From the NCBI GenBank assembly GCA_002698965.1, contig PAAT01000172.1, positions 1-35,894 of the forward strand: a stretch of 35,894 nt of DNA, given 5' to 3'. Origin of the DNA: Rhodopirellula sp. GTDB taxonomy: Bacteria; Planctomycetota; Planctomycetia; Pirellulales; Pirellulaceae. The notes under the pieces were generated by a model. It was given only the letters and a program-made list of their open reading frames with translations. It was not told the DNA's origin and ran no database searches. The stretch's first letter is position 1. Every line of letters begins with the position of its first letter. Position numbers and translations under genes: made by a program. Of this stretch, positions 25,395 to 33,007 are shown piece by piece.

Positions 25395-26795
25395 CTAACC
25401 ATAGAGTTTGATTGCTTTAATAATCTCTTCCAAGCTATTGGGAACGGCGACAGCGCGATTAGCGAAATTAGCACGGCTAACCCCTCGTACTCCCAACACT
25501 TCATTAAACTTGTCCTGGTCAGTTGTATGGTAGGCAACTGTCGCGGTTGGATCTTTTAGTTGATGACCGGTCAGAATACAAACAACACGATCACTCGGCG
25601 CGATCACTCCCTGCTCACGCAACAGCTTAGCACCGGCAACACTGGCAGCACTGGCGGGTTCACACCCAATTCCACCCGAGCCGACCTTGGCTTTAGCATC
25701 CAGCACTTGCTGGTCTGTTGTCTTACGAACAACACCATTACAAAAATCCAACGCTCTCAGGCACTTAGCAAAGTTCACAGGACGATTAATTTCGATCGCA
25801 CTAGCAATGGTTGATGCTTTCTTGTTAGATGCATCCAGTTCTTCGTAGTACGTTTGCAAAGCCGAACGATCAATATGCCCATCATTCCACCGGACGCCGC
25901 GGTTCTCATACAACTCATACAACGTGTCAGCTCCAGCAGCATTAATAATTGCCAGACGTGGCACGCGATCTATTAATCCAAGTTCTTTCAGTTCAATAAA
26001 TGCTTTCCCGAAAGAACTCGAATTTCCAAGATTTCCACCTGGAACAACGATCCAATCAGGCACTTCCCAACCCAGTCCTTCCAAGACCCGGTACATGATC
26101 GACTTTTGACCTTCGAGGCGAAAAGGATTAATACTGTTGACAAGATAAATACCTAGTTCTTTAGAAACTTCCTGGACACGTTGCATCGCATCATCAAAGT
26201 CTCCGGTGATTTGCACCGTCAAAGCACCGTATTCTAGCGCCTGAGAAAGTTTTCCATAAGCGATTTTTCCTGAACCAATAAAAATAACCGCTTTCATGAG
26301 TTGGCTTACAGCACAATACATTGCCAGGGAAGCGGAAGTGTTTCCCGTAGATGCACAGGCAGCTCGTTTGGCGCCGACACTATGAGCATGAGTAAATGCC
26401 GCAGACATACCATTGTCTTTAAAGCTCCCAGAGGGATTCATACCTTCGTATTGCAGGAACAGATTTCCCGAATCCACACCAACATATTTTGAGACGAAAT
26501 CAGCACGCTGTAGCAGAGTCTGGCCTTCGCCCACAGTCACAACATGCTCGGGTTTGGCAAATGGTAAAAGCTCGTGAAAACGCCAAATGCCACTGAAGTT
26601 TAAAGGGTCAGACTTACGTGCCCATTTGTCCTGATAGTATGACCATTCAGTCGGAGTACCAGCAGTATCCCAGTCGTATTTAACATCTAGCAAACTTCCA
26701 CAGCTTGGACAGGCTGTGAGAACCTGTGCAATGTCAAACTGTTGTCCACAGTCCGGATGAATACATTGCTGATAAGCTGCGTCTCTAAAAATCAC
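25395..26795 (-). CDS. thrC: Threonine synthase
   Basis: Converts O-phosphohomoserine to threonine with PLP. With the GTG at 26795 the protein is 466 residues. It opens with a zinc-ribbon-like segment ([11 protein letters not shown], then CPSCGSLLD) often seen in this subtype. The PLP lysine is in [10 protein letters not shown]; the glycine-rich phosphate loop is [11 protein letters not shown]; other blocks are [10 protein letters not shown] and [16 protein letters not shown]. An in-frame TTG at 26876 would add 27 residues rich in Trp, Leu and Ser that do not resemble the family start, so I prefer the GTG although its ribosome-binding site is weak. A TTGATG/TAGACT pair 17 bp apart at 26936-26908 is a possible promoter. 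Heads the unit with dapB. Confidence 0.92.
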   Translation of the reverse strand: MIFRDAAYQQCIHPDCGQQFDIAQVLTACPSCGSLLDVKYDWDTAGTPTEWSYYQDKWARKSDPLNFSGIWRFHELLPFAKPEHVVTVGEGQTLLQRADFVSKYVGVDSGNLFLQYEGMNPSGSFKDNGMSAAFTHAHSVGAKRAACASTGNTSASLAMYCAVSQLMKAVIFIGSGKIAYGKLSQALEYGALTVQITGDFDDAMQRVQEVSKELGIYLVNSINPFRLEGQKSIMYRVLEGLGWEVPDWIVVPGGNLGNSSSFGKAFIELKELGLIDRVPRLAIINAAGADTLYELYENRGVRWNDGHIDRSALQTYYEELDASNKKASTIASAIEINRPVNFAKCLRALDFCNGVVRKTTDQQVLDAKAKVGSGGIGCEPASAASVAGAKLLREQGVIAPSDRVVCILTGHQLKDPTATVAYHTTDQDKFNEVLGVRGVSRANFANRAVAVPNSLEEIIKAIKLYG

Positions 26796-27129
26796 GAAGG
26801 CAATCCAACTTTTCCAATTTCTGATTGTCTCTAAAAAACTCAGGCGTAATGATTGTGGTAAACTTGGCCAAAACAACCTAAGATCTATCTCAAATACCTA
26901 AAAATCAAGTCTAAAATGAGGAAGTGGAATCATCAACCGCTATTTACAAAGAAGCAATTAGTAAACCCCAGCATTAGTTATCCTAATCCTGCTGTCGGGA
27001 AAGTTGACAGGTGCAGTTCGCATTCCTACAATTTTCTTTTTGAAAGAGTCAAATTTACAGTTGGCGACAATGAGATCTTGATCAGACTGTTGTTTTCGCC
27101 CCAAACCATATCACACACTACAAGAGAAA
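26796..27129. other. Divergent intergenic region, thrC / DksA-like gene
   Basis: About 330 bp. On the minus strand, TTGATG and TAGACT with a 17-bp spacer (26936-26908) could drive thrC, leaving a leader of about 105 nt. GTCTCTAAAAA occurs twice (26781-26791, at the start of thrC, and 26827-26837), a short direct repeat. I looked for a Thr/Ile-rich leader ORF and a terminator ahead of thrC and found neither. No convincing promoter was picked out for the plus-strand gene. Confidence 0.4.
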
Positions 27130-27519
27130 ATGGCAAAAATAAAGAATGCAATGACAAAACGGGAATCGAAGCCGTTCAAAGAACTGCTTACAACACTGCG
27201 CGCACGACTACGCGGTGATGTTAGTGGACTTGCAGATGCTGCACTAAATAAGAACCCTGCAGCCGGTAGTGGCTCCACCCTTTCCAATCACATGGCAGAC
27301 ATGGGATCCGATCAGTATGAGCAGGACTTCTCCTTATCACTGATGGCCAATGAAGCGGAAGTACTCGAACAGATTGAAGGTGCATTAACCCGGATTGAAG
27401 AAGGTTCCTACGGTGCCTGTGAGCAATGTGGTTCGAAGATACCTAAAATGCGATTAAACGCGATTCCATATACCGCACTTTGTGTAAGATGTGCTGACGA
27501 AGTCCAGCGAGGTGGTTAA
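27130..27519 (+). CDS. DksA/TraR-family zinc-finger protein
   Basis: 129 residues. The C-terminal C4 zinc finger is C97/C100 (CEQCGSKI) and C118/C121 (CVRCADEV), preceded by the family helix EVLEQIEGALTRIEEGSYG. The N-terminal part is helical and could form the coiled coil that enters the RNA polymerase secondary channel, with acidic residues in DMGSDQYEQD. DksA proteins tune transcription initiation, often with ppGpp; shorter TraR/YocK-like members have other or unknown targets, and this one is nearer those in length. A second in-frame ATG at codon 8 could be used. It lies 11 bp upstream of lspA and is likely co-transcribed, a common arrangement for TraR-like genes. Confidence 0.9.
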   Translation: MAKIKNAMTKRESKPFKELLTTLRARLRGDVSGLADAALNKNPAAGSGSTLSNHMADMGSDQYEQDFSLSLMANEAEVLEQIEGALTRIEEGSYGACEQCGSKIPKMRLNAIPYTALCVRCADEVQRGG

Positions 27520-27530
27520 ACTGACAGCGC

Positions 27531-28175
27531 ATGGATGACCAAAACGAGCTGAATTCCAAACCAAATAATACAGCTCCGACTCTGGCAGGACGCCTTATAC
27601 TCTTTCTCACTATTGGTATTAGTGGTTTGCTCGCGGACCTGTGGACCAAGTCCTACATGTTTACTGAACTGGGGCTGCCTCACGAGGAAATCGGCGTCAA
27701 TTGGTGGGTCATTGAAGGCTTCTTCGGATTTCAAACTGCGGTCAATCAAGGCGCATTGTTTGGCATGGGGCAGGGCGGTAGTAGTATCTTTGCTCTCTTC
27801 TCTGTCATCGCATTCATCGCCATCCTATTTTGGTTCATCCGTGGAGGAGCCTGGAACAGTCTGTTTCTTACTATTTGCCTAGGATGCATTACCGGCGGAG
27901 TGATTGGTAACTTCTACGACCGGATGGGCTGGTGGCACGGGGAAGAGATCCACCCTGATTATGCTTACGGTGTGCGCGACTTCATTCTCTTTACTTACCA
28001 GGATTATGTTTGGCCTAATTTCAACCTTGCAGACTGCCTGCTAGTTTGCGGGGCGTTTCTGCTGCTGATTTATTCGTTTAAATACGAAGATCCAGATAGT
28101 GCAGGTAAAGAAAAGGAAATACCATCGGTCAACTCGGCAGCCGTTGTCGAAAATCAAAACTCCCAAACTACCTGA
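27531..28175 (+). CDS. lspA: Lipoprotein signal peptidase (signal peptidase II)
   Basis: 214 residues, longer than the usual 160-170. It removes signal peptides from diacylated prolipoproteins in the inner membrane. Four hydrophobic segments fit the family: about 20-37, 84-102, 108-125 and 164-180. Conserved sites: N72 in NQGALFG, catalytic D130 in GNFYDR and catalytic D168 in FNLADC. The extra length comes from a charged N-terminal tail, a larger loop around GWWHGEEIHPDYAYGVRD and a ~30-residue hydrophilic C-terminus. These look like elaborations rather than damage. Ends 23 bp before the convergent HisN-type gene, with a weak AGCTC/GAGCT hairpin between them. Confidence 0.93.
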   Translation: MDDQNELNSKPNNTAPTLAGRLILFLTIGISGLLADLWTKSYMFTELGLPHEEIGVNWWVIEGFFGFQTAVNQGALFGMGQGGSSIFALFSVIAFIAILFWFIRGGAWNSLFLTICLGCITGGVIGNFYDRMGWWHGEEIHPDYAYGVRDFILFTYQDYVWPNFNLADCLLVCGAFLLLIYSFKYEDPDSAGKEKEIPSVNSAAVVENQNSQTT

Positions 28176-28198
28176 GCTCAGAAAGAGCTATTTGAGTT

Positions 28199-29032
28199 CT
28201 AAGCTTTGATCGTGGTCAACACTTCCTGGAGTACTGCTGTATTCGTTCCGATGCCTTCTCCACCATGAATTGTGGCATTCCCGTTCCAGTCGGTAAACGT
28301 TCCACCCGCTTCGACCATCACAGGAAGAATAGCTGCCGCGTCCCAAAGATTCATTATCGGATCCACCATAACCTCAGCTCTTCCTGTTGCAACCAACAAA
28401 TATCCGTAGGCATCGCCCCAGGTTCTGGTGATGTAGGCTTGCTTTTCTAATGCCCGATATTGTGGTCCCCGATTCACTTCGTCATAAGTACTTACCTGCG
28501 AAGTCACAAAACAGCTTTCGGCCAGACTCATCGTCGTCGAAACCCGTGGTACAGTGAATTCTCCGTCGCCTTGCACATACCCGGCACCAACCCCGATTTC
28601 AGCGAAAATCAATTCCTCCAACGCTGGTATAAAGATCACACCGATCTTGCTCTCACCATCACACTCGATACCGACCAGAGTTGCATAAAGCGGAACTCCG
28701 CAAATAAATGATTTTGTGCCATCGATCGGATCCACAATCCAGCGATACTCCGACGTCCCATCTAAGTTATCGAATTCCTCTCCGACAATCGAATCTTCGG
28801 GAAAGCCTTCCTGAATCCGTTGGCGCAAAAGCAATTCCGCATTCTTATCTGCTTCAGTAACGGGAGAGCGATCATTTTTCTTTTCAACCTGCAAATCATT
28901 CTGGCAAAACCGTTCAAGCGTTTGCTGCCCGGCTTCCACTGCATATCGCACTGCCGCCAATAGCCGCAGGGAAAATTGCTCCGGCACGCTGGCCAGTAAA
29001 GTATCAAGGCGTTCCTTGGAAAGCTTACTCAT
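28199..29032 (-). CDS. hisN: Inositol-monophosphatase-family phosphatase, probably histidinol-phosphatase
   Basis: 277 residues. Metal-binding motifs of the Mg2+/Li+-sensitive family: GEEF (the Glu), DPIDGTKSFICG (Asp, Asp and Thr) and the C-terminal WDAAAILPVMVEAGG (Asp). DPIDGTKSF rather than DPLDGT and the overall length fit the HisN (TIGR02067) subgroup, which dephosphorylates histidinol phosphate. Inositol monophosphatase or another sugar phosphatase is the alternative. The catalytic residues are all present. It starts 9 bp after the TlpA-like gene on the same strand, and no other histidine gene is nearby, so the pathway assignment rests on motifs alone. Confidence 0.83.
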   Translation of the reverse strand: MSKLSKERLDTLLASVPEQFSLRLLAAVRYAVEAGQQTLERFCQNDLQVEKKNDRSPVTEADKNAELLLRQRIQEGFPEDSIVGEEFDNLDGTSEYRWIVDPIDGTKSFICGVPLYATLVGIECDGESKIGVIFIPALEELIFAEIGVGAGYVQGDGEFTVPRVSTTMSLAESCFVTSQVSTYDEVNRGPQYRALEKQAYITRTWGDAYGYLLVATGRAEVMVDPIMNLWDAAAILPVMVEAGGTFTDWNGNATIHGGEGIGTNTAVLQEVLTTIKA

Positions 29033-29041
29033 GGGACTACC

Positions 29042-30430
29042 TTATTCCGATGCGGCTTCCAATAGTTCTTTGACGACGCTGTCAAGTGACTTGAGCCCGA
29101 GATCACGATCGACTTCATAATAGCCTGCCTTATAGTGCACAATCCGACCTTTCTGGTCGAGCACAATAAACAACGGCAACTTTGCGCCGGCACCTCGCGG
29201 GTCACCAATTTTTCCGATGTAACCTTTTACATCAGCCACAATTGGAAAACCAAGATTCATAAAGGAGGCAAACTTTCGGGCGTTAACTCGTACTCGGGAA
29301 CGCTCGGCAGGATCTTCCAACAAAGTATTGGACACAACACCTACCACCTTTACACCCTCATCCTTGTATTTACGATAAAGAAAATCCAGATAGCCCACCT
29401 GTCCATAAGGTTGTTCCAAAGGACTACTTCGATATTCCCAAAAATGTAGGACCGTGACATTACCAGTGAAAGCGTCTTCTGAGTAATCACTACCTCGATA
29501 TAACTCAAACCCTGGCTCTTCCACGACTTTGCCAATCGCACGAGTCATCAGAGTTGCCACACCGCCACTACGCCCCTTTTGCGCTTTTAGATCTGTTTGG
29601 GCGAGGCGGGCTACCGCACTTAGCGGCGTATCAGCCGAAACAGACACTAAGCGATCAATGTCTTCGCGAAATGCTTCTAACTGTTGATCATCCCAGACAA
29701 TTTCCTTCTCCAATTTCTCAATGTCGACTTTGGTACGAAATTTGTTGAAGACATCAAAGGCCGTCACAACTTTTCCTCGAGTGTCCTCGTCCAGTTTTTC
29801 GACATTTTTCAAATCGTATTCAAGATCAAATCTATCGCCTCGTCCGATGGTCACATTTTCTCGCAGGCGCACGATATAACCCTCGTCATTAACCCAGAAC
29901 GTACGTTTGACACCAAAATTCGTAAAGCCCAGCACGCGCCAAGTCTGTTGGCCTTCCACGGATTGTCGTTCTGTCACGCGGTAGGTCACCGGACCTTGTT
30001 TCCAAATTGACTCCTGATTAAGTTTTCCACCATCAGCAAGTTGGGGTAGTGTGACGGCCACATAGGCTTTTAATTCCTCATTTTTGTAAAGTAACTGAGG
30101 GTTGTTTCGAGAGGCGGTTGCGGCCTGAACATTGATTCCATTACCGTCCATCCATTGAGAGGAGCCATAACTATGAGGCCAAGGAATCGCACCGCGGCCA
30201 TCTTCAACAACAATCCAATGCAGAATTCCACCTTCGTTACGGCCGTCACGTACGGCAGCTAGCGTAAATCGCTTTGTCGTAGCGGCAGGATCTCCCTTTT
30301 CGCCAACCATTTGCCCGGAATAAGTGAGAAGTTCAGCAGCATCCAGCGGACTTCCAACCGAAATAAGCACCAAAGACAGTATTAGTTTGAGTTTCATTTT
30401 TCGTGAACTCAGGTTTTGAAACTGGGACAT
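29042..30430 (-). CDS. Exported TlpA/redoxin-fold protein lacking active-site cysteines
   Basis: 462 residues from ATG 30430; an in-frame ATG at 30397 (codon 12) begins a cleaner signal peptide (MKLKLILSLVLISVGSPLDA) and may be the real start. Residues about 25-310 form a domain I do not recognise, rich in beta strands and charged helices. The C-terminal ~150 residues have the thioredoxin/TlpA fold: VTVLHFWEYRSSPLEQ, VKVVGVVSN, FPIVADVKGYIGKIGD, then KLPLFIVLDQKGRIVHYKAGY with the cis-Pro. Where TlpA proteins have WCXXC this one has R-S-S-P-L (S335 to L338), so no thiol redox activity is expected. It is likely periplasmic. Starts upstream of the HisN-type gene (9 bp gap). Confidence 0.8.
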   Translation of the reverse strand: MSQFQNLSSRKMKLKLILSLVLISVGSPLDAAELLTYSGQMVGEKGDPAATTKRFTLAAVRDGRNEGGILHWIVVEDGRGAIPWPHSYGSSQWMDGNGINVQAATASRNNPQLLYKNEELKAYVAVTLPQLADGGKLNQESIWKQGPVTYRVTERQSVEGQQTWRVLGFTNFGVKRTFWVNDEGYIVRLRENVTIGRGDRFDLEYDLKNVEKLDEDTRGKVVTAFDVFNKFRTKVDIEKLEKEIVWDDQQLEAFREDIDRLVSVSADTPLSAVARLAQTDLKAQKGRSGGVATLMTRAIGKVVEEPGFELYRGSDYSEDAFTGNVTVLHFWEYRSSPLEQPYGQVGYLDFLYRKYKDEGVKVVGVVSNTLLEDPAERSRVRVNARKFASFMNLGFPIVADVKGYIGKIGDPRGAGAKLPLFIVLDQKGRIVHYKAGYYEVDRDLGLKSLDSVVKELLEAASE

Positions 30431-30762
30431 CCAACAGAGCTTTCTTTGTAAAGGAAGGGGGCCTCAAATCACTAGCCATTGCAGGACTATCTTTGTTGTG
30501 GACAAAATCGCACAAAATTTGACGGAACGATCAGTAATCTCAGCCATCACCCAATTTTATCCCCAGAAAATGTTCGATGCGAGTATGTAGGCAACTGGAA
30601 AGGGTAAAGATTTGAATTTGAAGTCGATAAAAATCACCGTCAAACAGCGGTCGCAGAGCAAAGCAACCCGTTGCAGAGACTGGTTATCCGGTTATACTTA
30701 CGTTTTCGATTTGTATAAGATTTGGTCGTATAGACAAAACCATTTTTAGAGGATTGCAACTC
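30431..30762. other. Divergent intergenic region, TlpA-like gene / rpmB
   Basis: 332 bp with no convincing gene. For rpmB, TTGCAG (30671-30676) and TATACT (30693-30698) with a 16-bp spacer, or a TATAAG at 30714-30719, are possible promoter parts; an AGAGGA ribosome-binding site sits just before the rpmB ATG. I found no tRNA, no strong hairpin with a T tract and no recognisable riboswitch. Nothing on the minus strand stands out as the promoter of the TlpA-like gene. Confidence 0.4.
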
Positions 30763-31017
30763 ATGGCTCGAGTTTGCGAAATTTGCGGTAAGGCCCCACA
30801 ATTCGGTAATTCGGTGGAAACCCGGGGGAAAGCTAAGTATTTAGGTGGTGTTGGTACCAAAATCACGGGTATCACGCGCCGTAAATTCAAGCCTAACCTA
30901 CAACGAATCCGCGTAGCCCAATCAGACGGGACAAACAAACGCATGCTTGTTTGCACGCAGTGCATCCGTGGCGGATTAATTCGTAAGGCAGTTGCTGTTA
31001 AACCGTTTGAGGTTTAA
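30763..31017 (+). CDS. rpmB: 50S ribosomal protein L28
   Basis: 84 residues from the ATG at 30763, preceded by AGAGGA. An in-frame TTG three codons upstream is unlikely. The protein starts MARVCEICGKAPQFGNSV, the standard L28 start with its first zinc-ribbon CXXC; the second pair is CTQC near residue 65. RKFKPNLQRIRV is the conserved rRNA-contacting core. This is the cysteine-containing (C+) form of L28, which binds zinc, rather than the C- form. It assembles into the large ribosomal subunit. The following 160 bp contain a structured element before gatC. Confidence 0.95.
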   Translation: MARVCEICGKAPQFGNSVETRGKAKYLGGVGTKITGITRRKFKPNLQRIRVAQSDGTNKRMLVCTQCIRGGLIRKAVAVKPFEV

Positions 31018-31065
31018 CCTATCGGGAAACGGAATCTGTTTTCCCTTCTCGCTATAAAAACGAAC

Positions 31066-31148
31066 TCCCGAAACTCCAATTGGTCCGCCAGCGGCGCACC
31101 ATGCCGGTCTTAATCAACCAGACCAGAGGGTATGTTTCGGGATTTTTT
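31066..31148 (+). terminator. Long-range stem with T6 between rpmB and gatC
   Basis: TCCCGAAAC (31066-31074) and GTTTCGGGA (31134-31142) form a perfect 9-bp helix followed at once by six T residues (31143-31148). The 59 nt enclosed can fold into CGCC-AGC-GGCG (31086-31096) and GGTCT/AGACC (31106-31124), or alternatively TGGTC (31081-31085) with GACCA (31121-31125). It ends 30 nt before the gatC ATG. It may be the rpmB terminator with a branched loop, or a leader controlling gatCAB. An upstream GGGAAA/TTTCCC hairpin (31024-31045) is also present. Confidence 0.6.
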
Positions 31149-31178
31149 CGTATTGCTAGTTAAACAGGATGAAAAACG

Positions 31179-31469
31179 ATGTCACTTACTCGTCAGGATG
31201 TAGAAAAAGTTGCTCTACTGGCCCGGCTCAGGTTTGACGACGCCGAATTGGATAAGATAACCGAGCATATGGTTCAAATTGTTCAATACGTCGACAAACT
31301 CTCTGAATTGAACACCGAAGAAGTGGAACCTATGGCACACGCATTAGATATTCATAATGCTCTGGCTGAGGATGAATTGCGACCAAGTCTATTACGTGAC
31401 GAAGTCCTGAAAAACGCCCCTAAGCATGATGGAGAATACTTTCTTGTTCCGGCAGTCCTGGGGGAATAA
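31179..31469 (+). CDS. gatC: Asp/Glu-tRNA(Asn/Gln) amidotransferase subunit C
   Basis: 96 residues, the usual GatC length. Family features: SLTRQDVEKVALLARLRFDDAEL at the N-terminus (seen here in sections), a central helix ending QYVDKLSELNTEEVEP, and the C-terminal FLVPAVLGE. GatC wraps around GatA and stabilises the GatA-GatB contact in the enzyme that turns Glu-tRNA(Gln) and/or Asp-tRNA(Asn) into the amidated forms. It is the first gene of gatCAB here. Its presence indicates that this bacterium uses the indirect route for at least one of these tRNAs. Confidence 0.95.
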   Translation: MSLTRQDVEKVALLARLRFDDAELDKITEHMVQIVQYVDKLSELNTEEVEPMAHALDIHNALAEDELRPSLLRDEVLKNAPKHDGEYFLVPAVLGE

Positions 31470-31478
31470 CAGCCCTTC

Positions 31479-31494
31479 CTGCGGGGCACCGCAG
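31479..31494 (+). other. Perfect hairpin in the gatC-gatA gap
   Basis: CTGCGG-GGCA-CCGCAG gives a 6-bp GC-rich stem with a 4-nt loop, 9 nt after the gatC stop and 25 nt before the gatA ATG. No T tract follows, so it should not terminate transcription. It could stabilise or mark a processing point between the cistrons. Confidence 0.5.
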
Positions 31495-31519
31495 CGACAA
31501 GCGGACATTGAGAAACAAC

Positions 31520-33007
31520 ATGTCAATCATTCAAAAAACTGCAACCGAGCAACTAGCACTTCTCAGATCGGGTGAAATAACGAGTGTTGAATTAACGCAG
31601 GCCTACCTGAATCGAATCCATCAGGTTGAGCCGGCCATCGGAGCTTTCTTACGGGTTGAATCCGAGGCAGCCCTCACCCAGGCAGCTGAAGTTGATCGCA
31701 AACGTGAGACGGGGGAACCTCTTGGCAAGCTCGCGGGTCTCCCGGTAGCAATAAAAGATATTCTTTGCACCAAAGATACTCCCACCACTTGTGGCTCAAA
31801 GATGCTGGAAAACTTTGTGCCTCCCTACAACGCCACGGTAGTCGAGAAACTGCAGGCGGCTGATGCCGTTATTCTGGGACGCACAAACATGGACGAGTTC
31901 GCCATGGGTAGCTCCACAGAAAATTCCGCTTACCACCCAACCCAAAACCCATGGGATACCTCCCGTATCCCTGGTGGGAGTAGTGGTGGCGCAGCAGCTT
32001 GCATCTCGGCGGATATGGCACCACTGTCGCTGGGAACAGATACCGGTGGCTCCATCCGTCAGCCCGCCGCGTTGTGTGGGTGCGTCGGACTAAAACCTAC
32101 CTATGGTCGCGTTAGTCGTTACGGACTGATCGCCTTTGCCAGCAGCCTCGACCAAATCGGTCCGCTTGCCAAAACCGTGGAAGACGTCGCATTGCTCATG
32201 GAAGTTTTAGCCGGTCATGATGCACTCGACTCGACATCCGTGGACACACCGGTCCCGGCTTATTCTGGGAGTGTTCACCAACCCCTTGAAAGCTTAACGC
32301 TGGGTGTTGTTAACCAACATTTTGGAGCAGGTATCGACGCGGAGATCGAAGCGGCGGTCAAACAAGCCATCGCCACCTACACATCCCTTGGGGCCACGAT
32401 TAAAAACATCGAAATGCCACATGCCGATTATGGTATCGCAACATATTACATCATCGCTCCCTGTGAAGCCTCCAGCAACCTTGCGCGCTACGACGGCGCT
32501 CATTACGGATACCGCACCGATCATGCCGAACTGGTAGAAGACGGAACCGATGAGGGCCCGCTTGTTCGCATGTACCGTAAAACACGAAGTGAAGGCTTCG
32601 GCGCGGAAGTACAACGCCGTATCATGTTGGGGACGTATGCTCTCAGCGAAGGATACTATGATGCATTCTACTTAAAGGCATTGAAAGTACGTCGACTCAT
32701 CCGTCAGGACTACGACAATGCTTTTGGTGAAGTTGATATGATCATCGGCCCCGTTACAGCCAATGCGGCATTCTCCAAAGGAGAAAAGACGAGTGACCCG
32801 ATGGCCATGTACCTCGAAGATCTGTATACCGTAACGGCTAATCTTGCAGGGGTTGCAGGAATCTCACTTCCTTGCGGATTCACGAAAAGCGGACTGCCGA
32901 TTGGCTTGCAATTACAAGCCGCTCCGTTCCAAGAAGAAAAGTTACTTCGCGCGGCACAAATGTTCCAGAACGCGACGGACTTTCATACACGGAGGCCAGA
33001 ACTTTAA
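31520..33007 (+). CDS. gatA: Asp/Glu-tRNA(Asn/Gln) amidotransferase subunit A
   Basis: 495 residues from the ATG at 31520; an in-frame TTG four codons earlier is a less likely start. GatA is the glutaminase subunit of the amidase-signature family. It hydrolyses glutamine and sends ammonia to GatB. The Ser-cisSer-Lys triad is intact: K79 in VAIKD, S178 in TDTGGSIR and S154 in PGGSSGGAAA. Length and blocks such as RTNMDEFAMGSS are typical. Its TAA shares a base with the gatB ATG (TAATG), so GatA and GatB are translationally coupled, which suits a 1:1 complex. Confidence 0.97.
   Translation: MSIIQKTATEQLALLRSGEITSVELTQAYLNRIHQVEPAIGAFLRVESEAALTQAAEVDRKRETGEPLGKLAGLPVAIKDILCTKDTPTTCGSKMLENFVPPYNATVVEKLQAADAVILGRTNMDEFAMGSSTENSAYHPTQNPWDTSRIPGGSSGGAAACISADMAPLSLGTDTGGSIRQPAALCGCVGLKPTYGRVSRYGLIAFASSLDQIGPLAKTVEDVALLMEVLAGHDALDSTSVDTPVPAYSGSVHQPLESLTLGVVNQHFGAGIDAEIEAAVKQAIATYTSLGATIKNIEMPHADYGIATYYIIAPCEASSNLARYDGAHYGYRTDHAELVEDGTDEGPLVRMYRKTRSEGFGAEVQRRIMLGTYALSEGYYDAFYLKALKVRRLIRQDYDNAFGEVDMIIGPVTANAAFSKGEKTSDPMAMYLEDLYTVTANLAGVAGISLPCGFTKSGLPIGLQLQAAPFQEEKLLRAAQMFQNATDFHTRRPEL

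Noticed and set aside
26796..27000. A Thr/Ile leader-peptide attenuator before thrC, by analogy with aroF
   Set aside because: No short ORF rich in Thr or Ile codons and no stem with a following T tract was found in the minus-strand leader.
26916..27218. A 100-residue open frame upstream of the DksA-like gene
   Set aside because: It overlaps the DksA-like gene in another frame, has no recognisable domain and reads like translated non-coding sequence.
31101..31163. A 20-codon ORF before gatC containing Asn-Gln
   Set aside because: It has no ribosome-binding site, only one Asn and one Gln codon, and runs through the terminator-like stem; composition is what chance would give.
31018..31178. 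A tRNA or T-box element in the rpmB-gatC gap
   Set aside because: There is no cloverleaf with a TTC arm and no T-box core sequence; only the branched stem described is supported.
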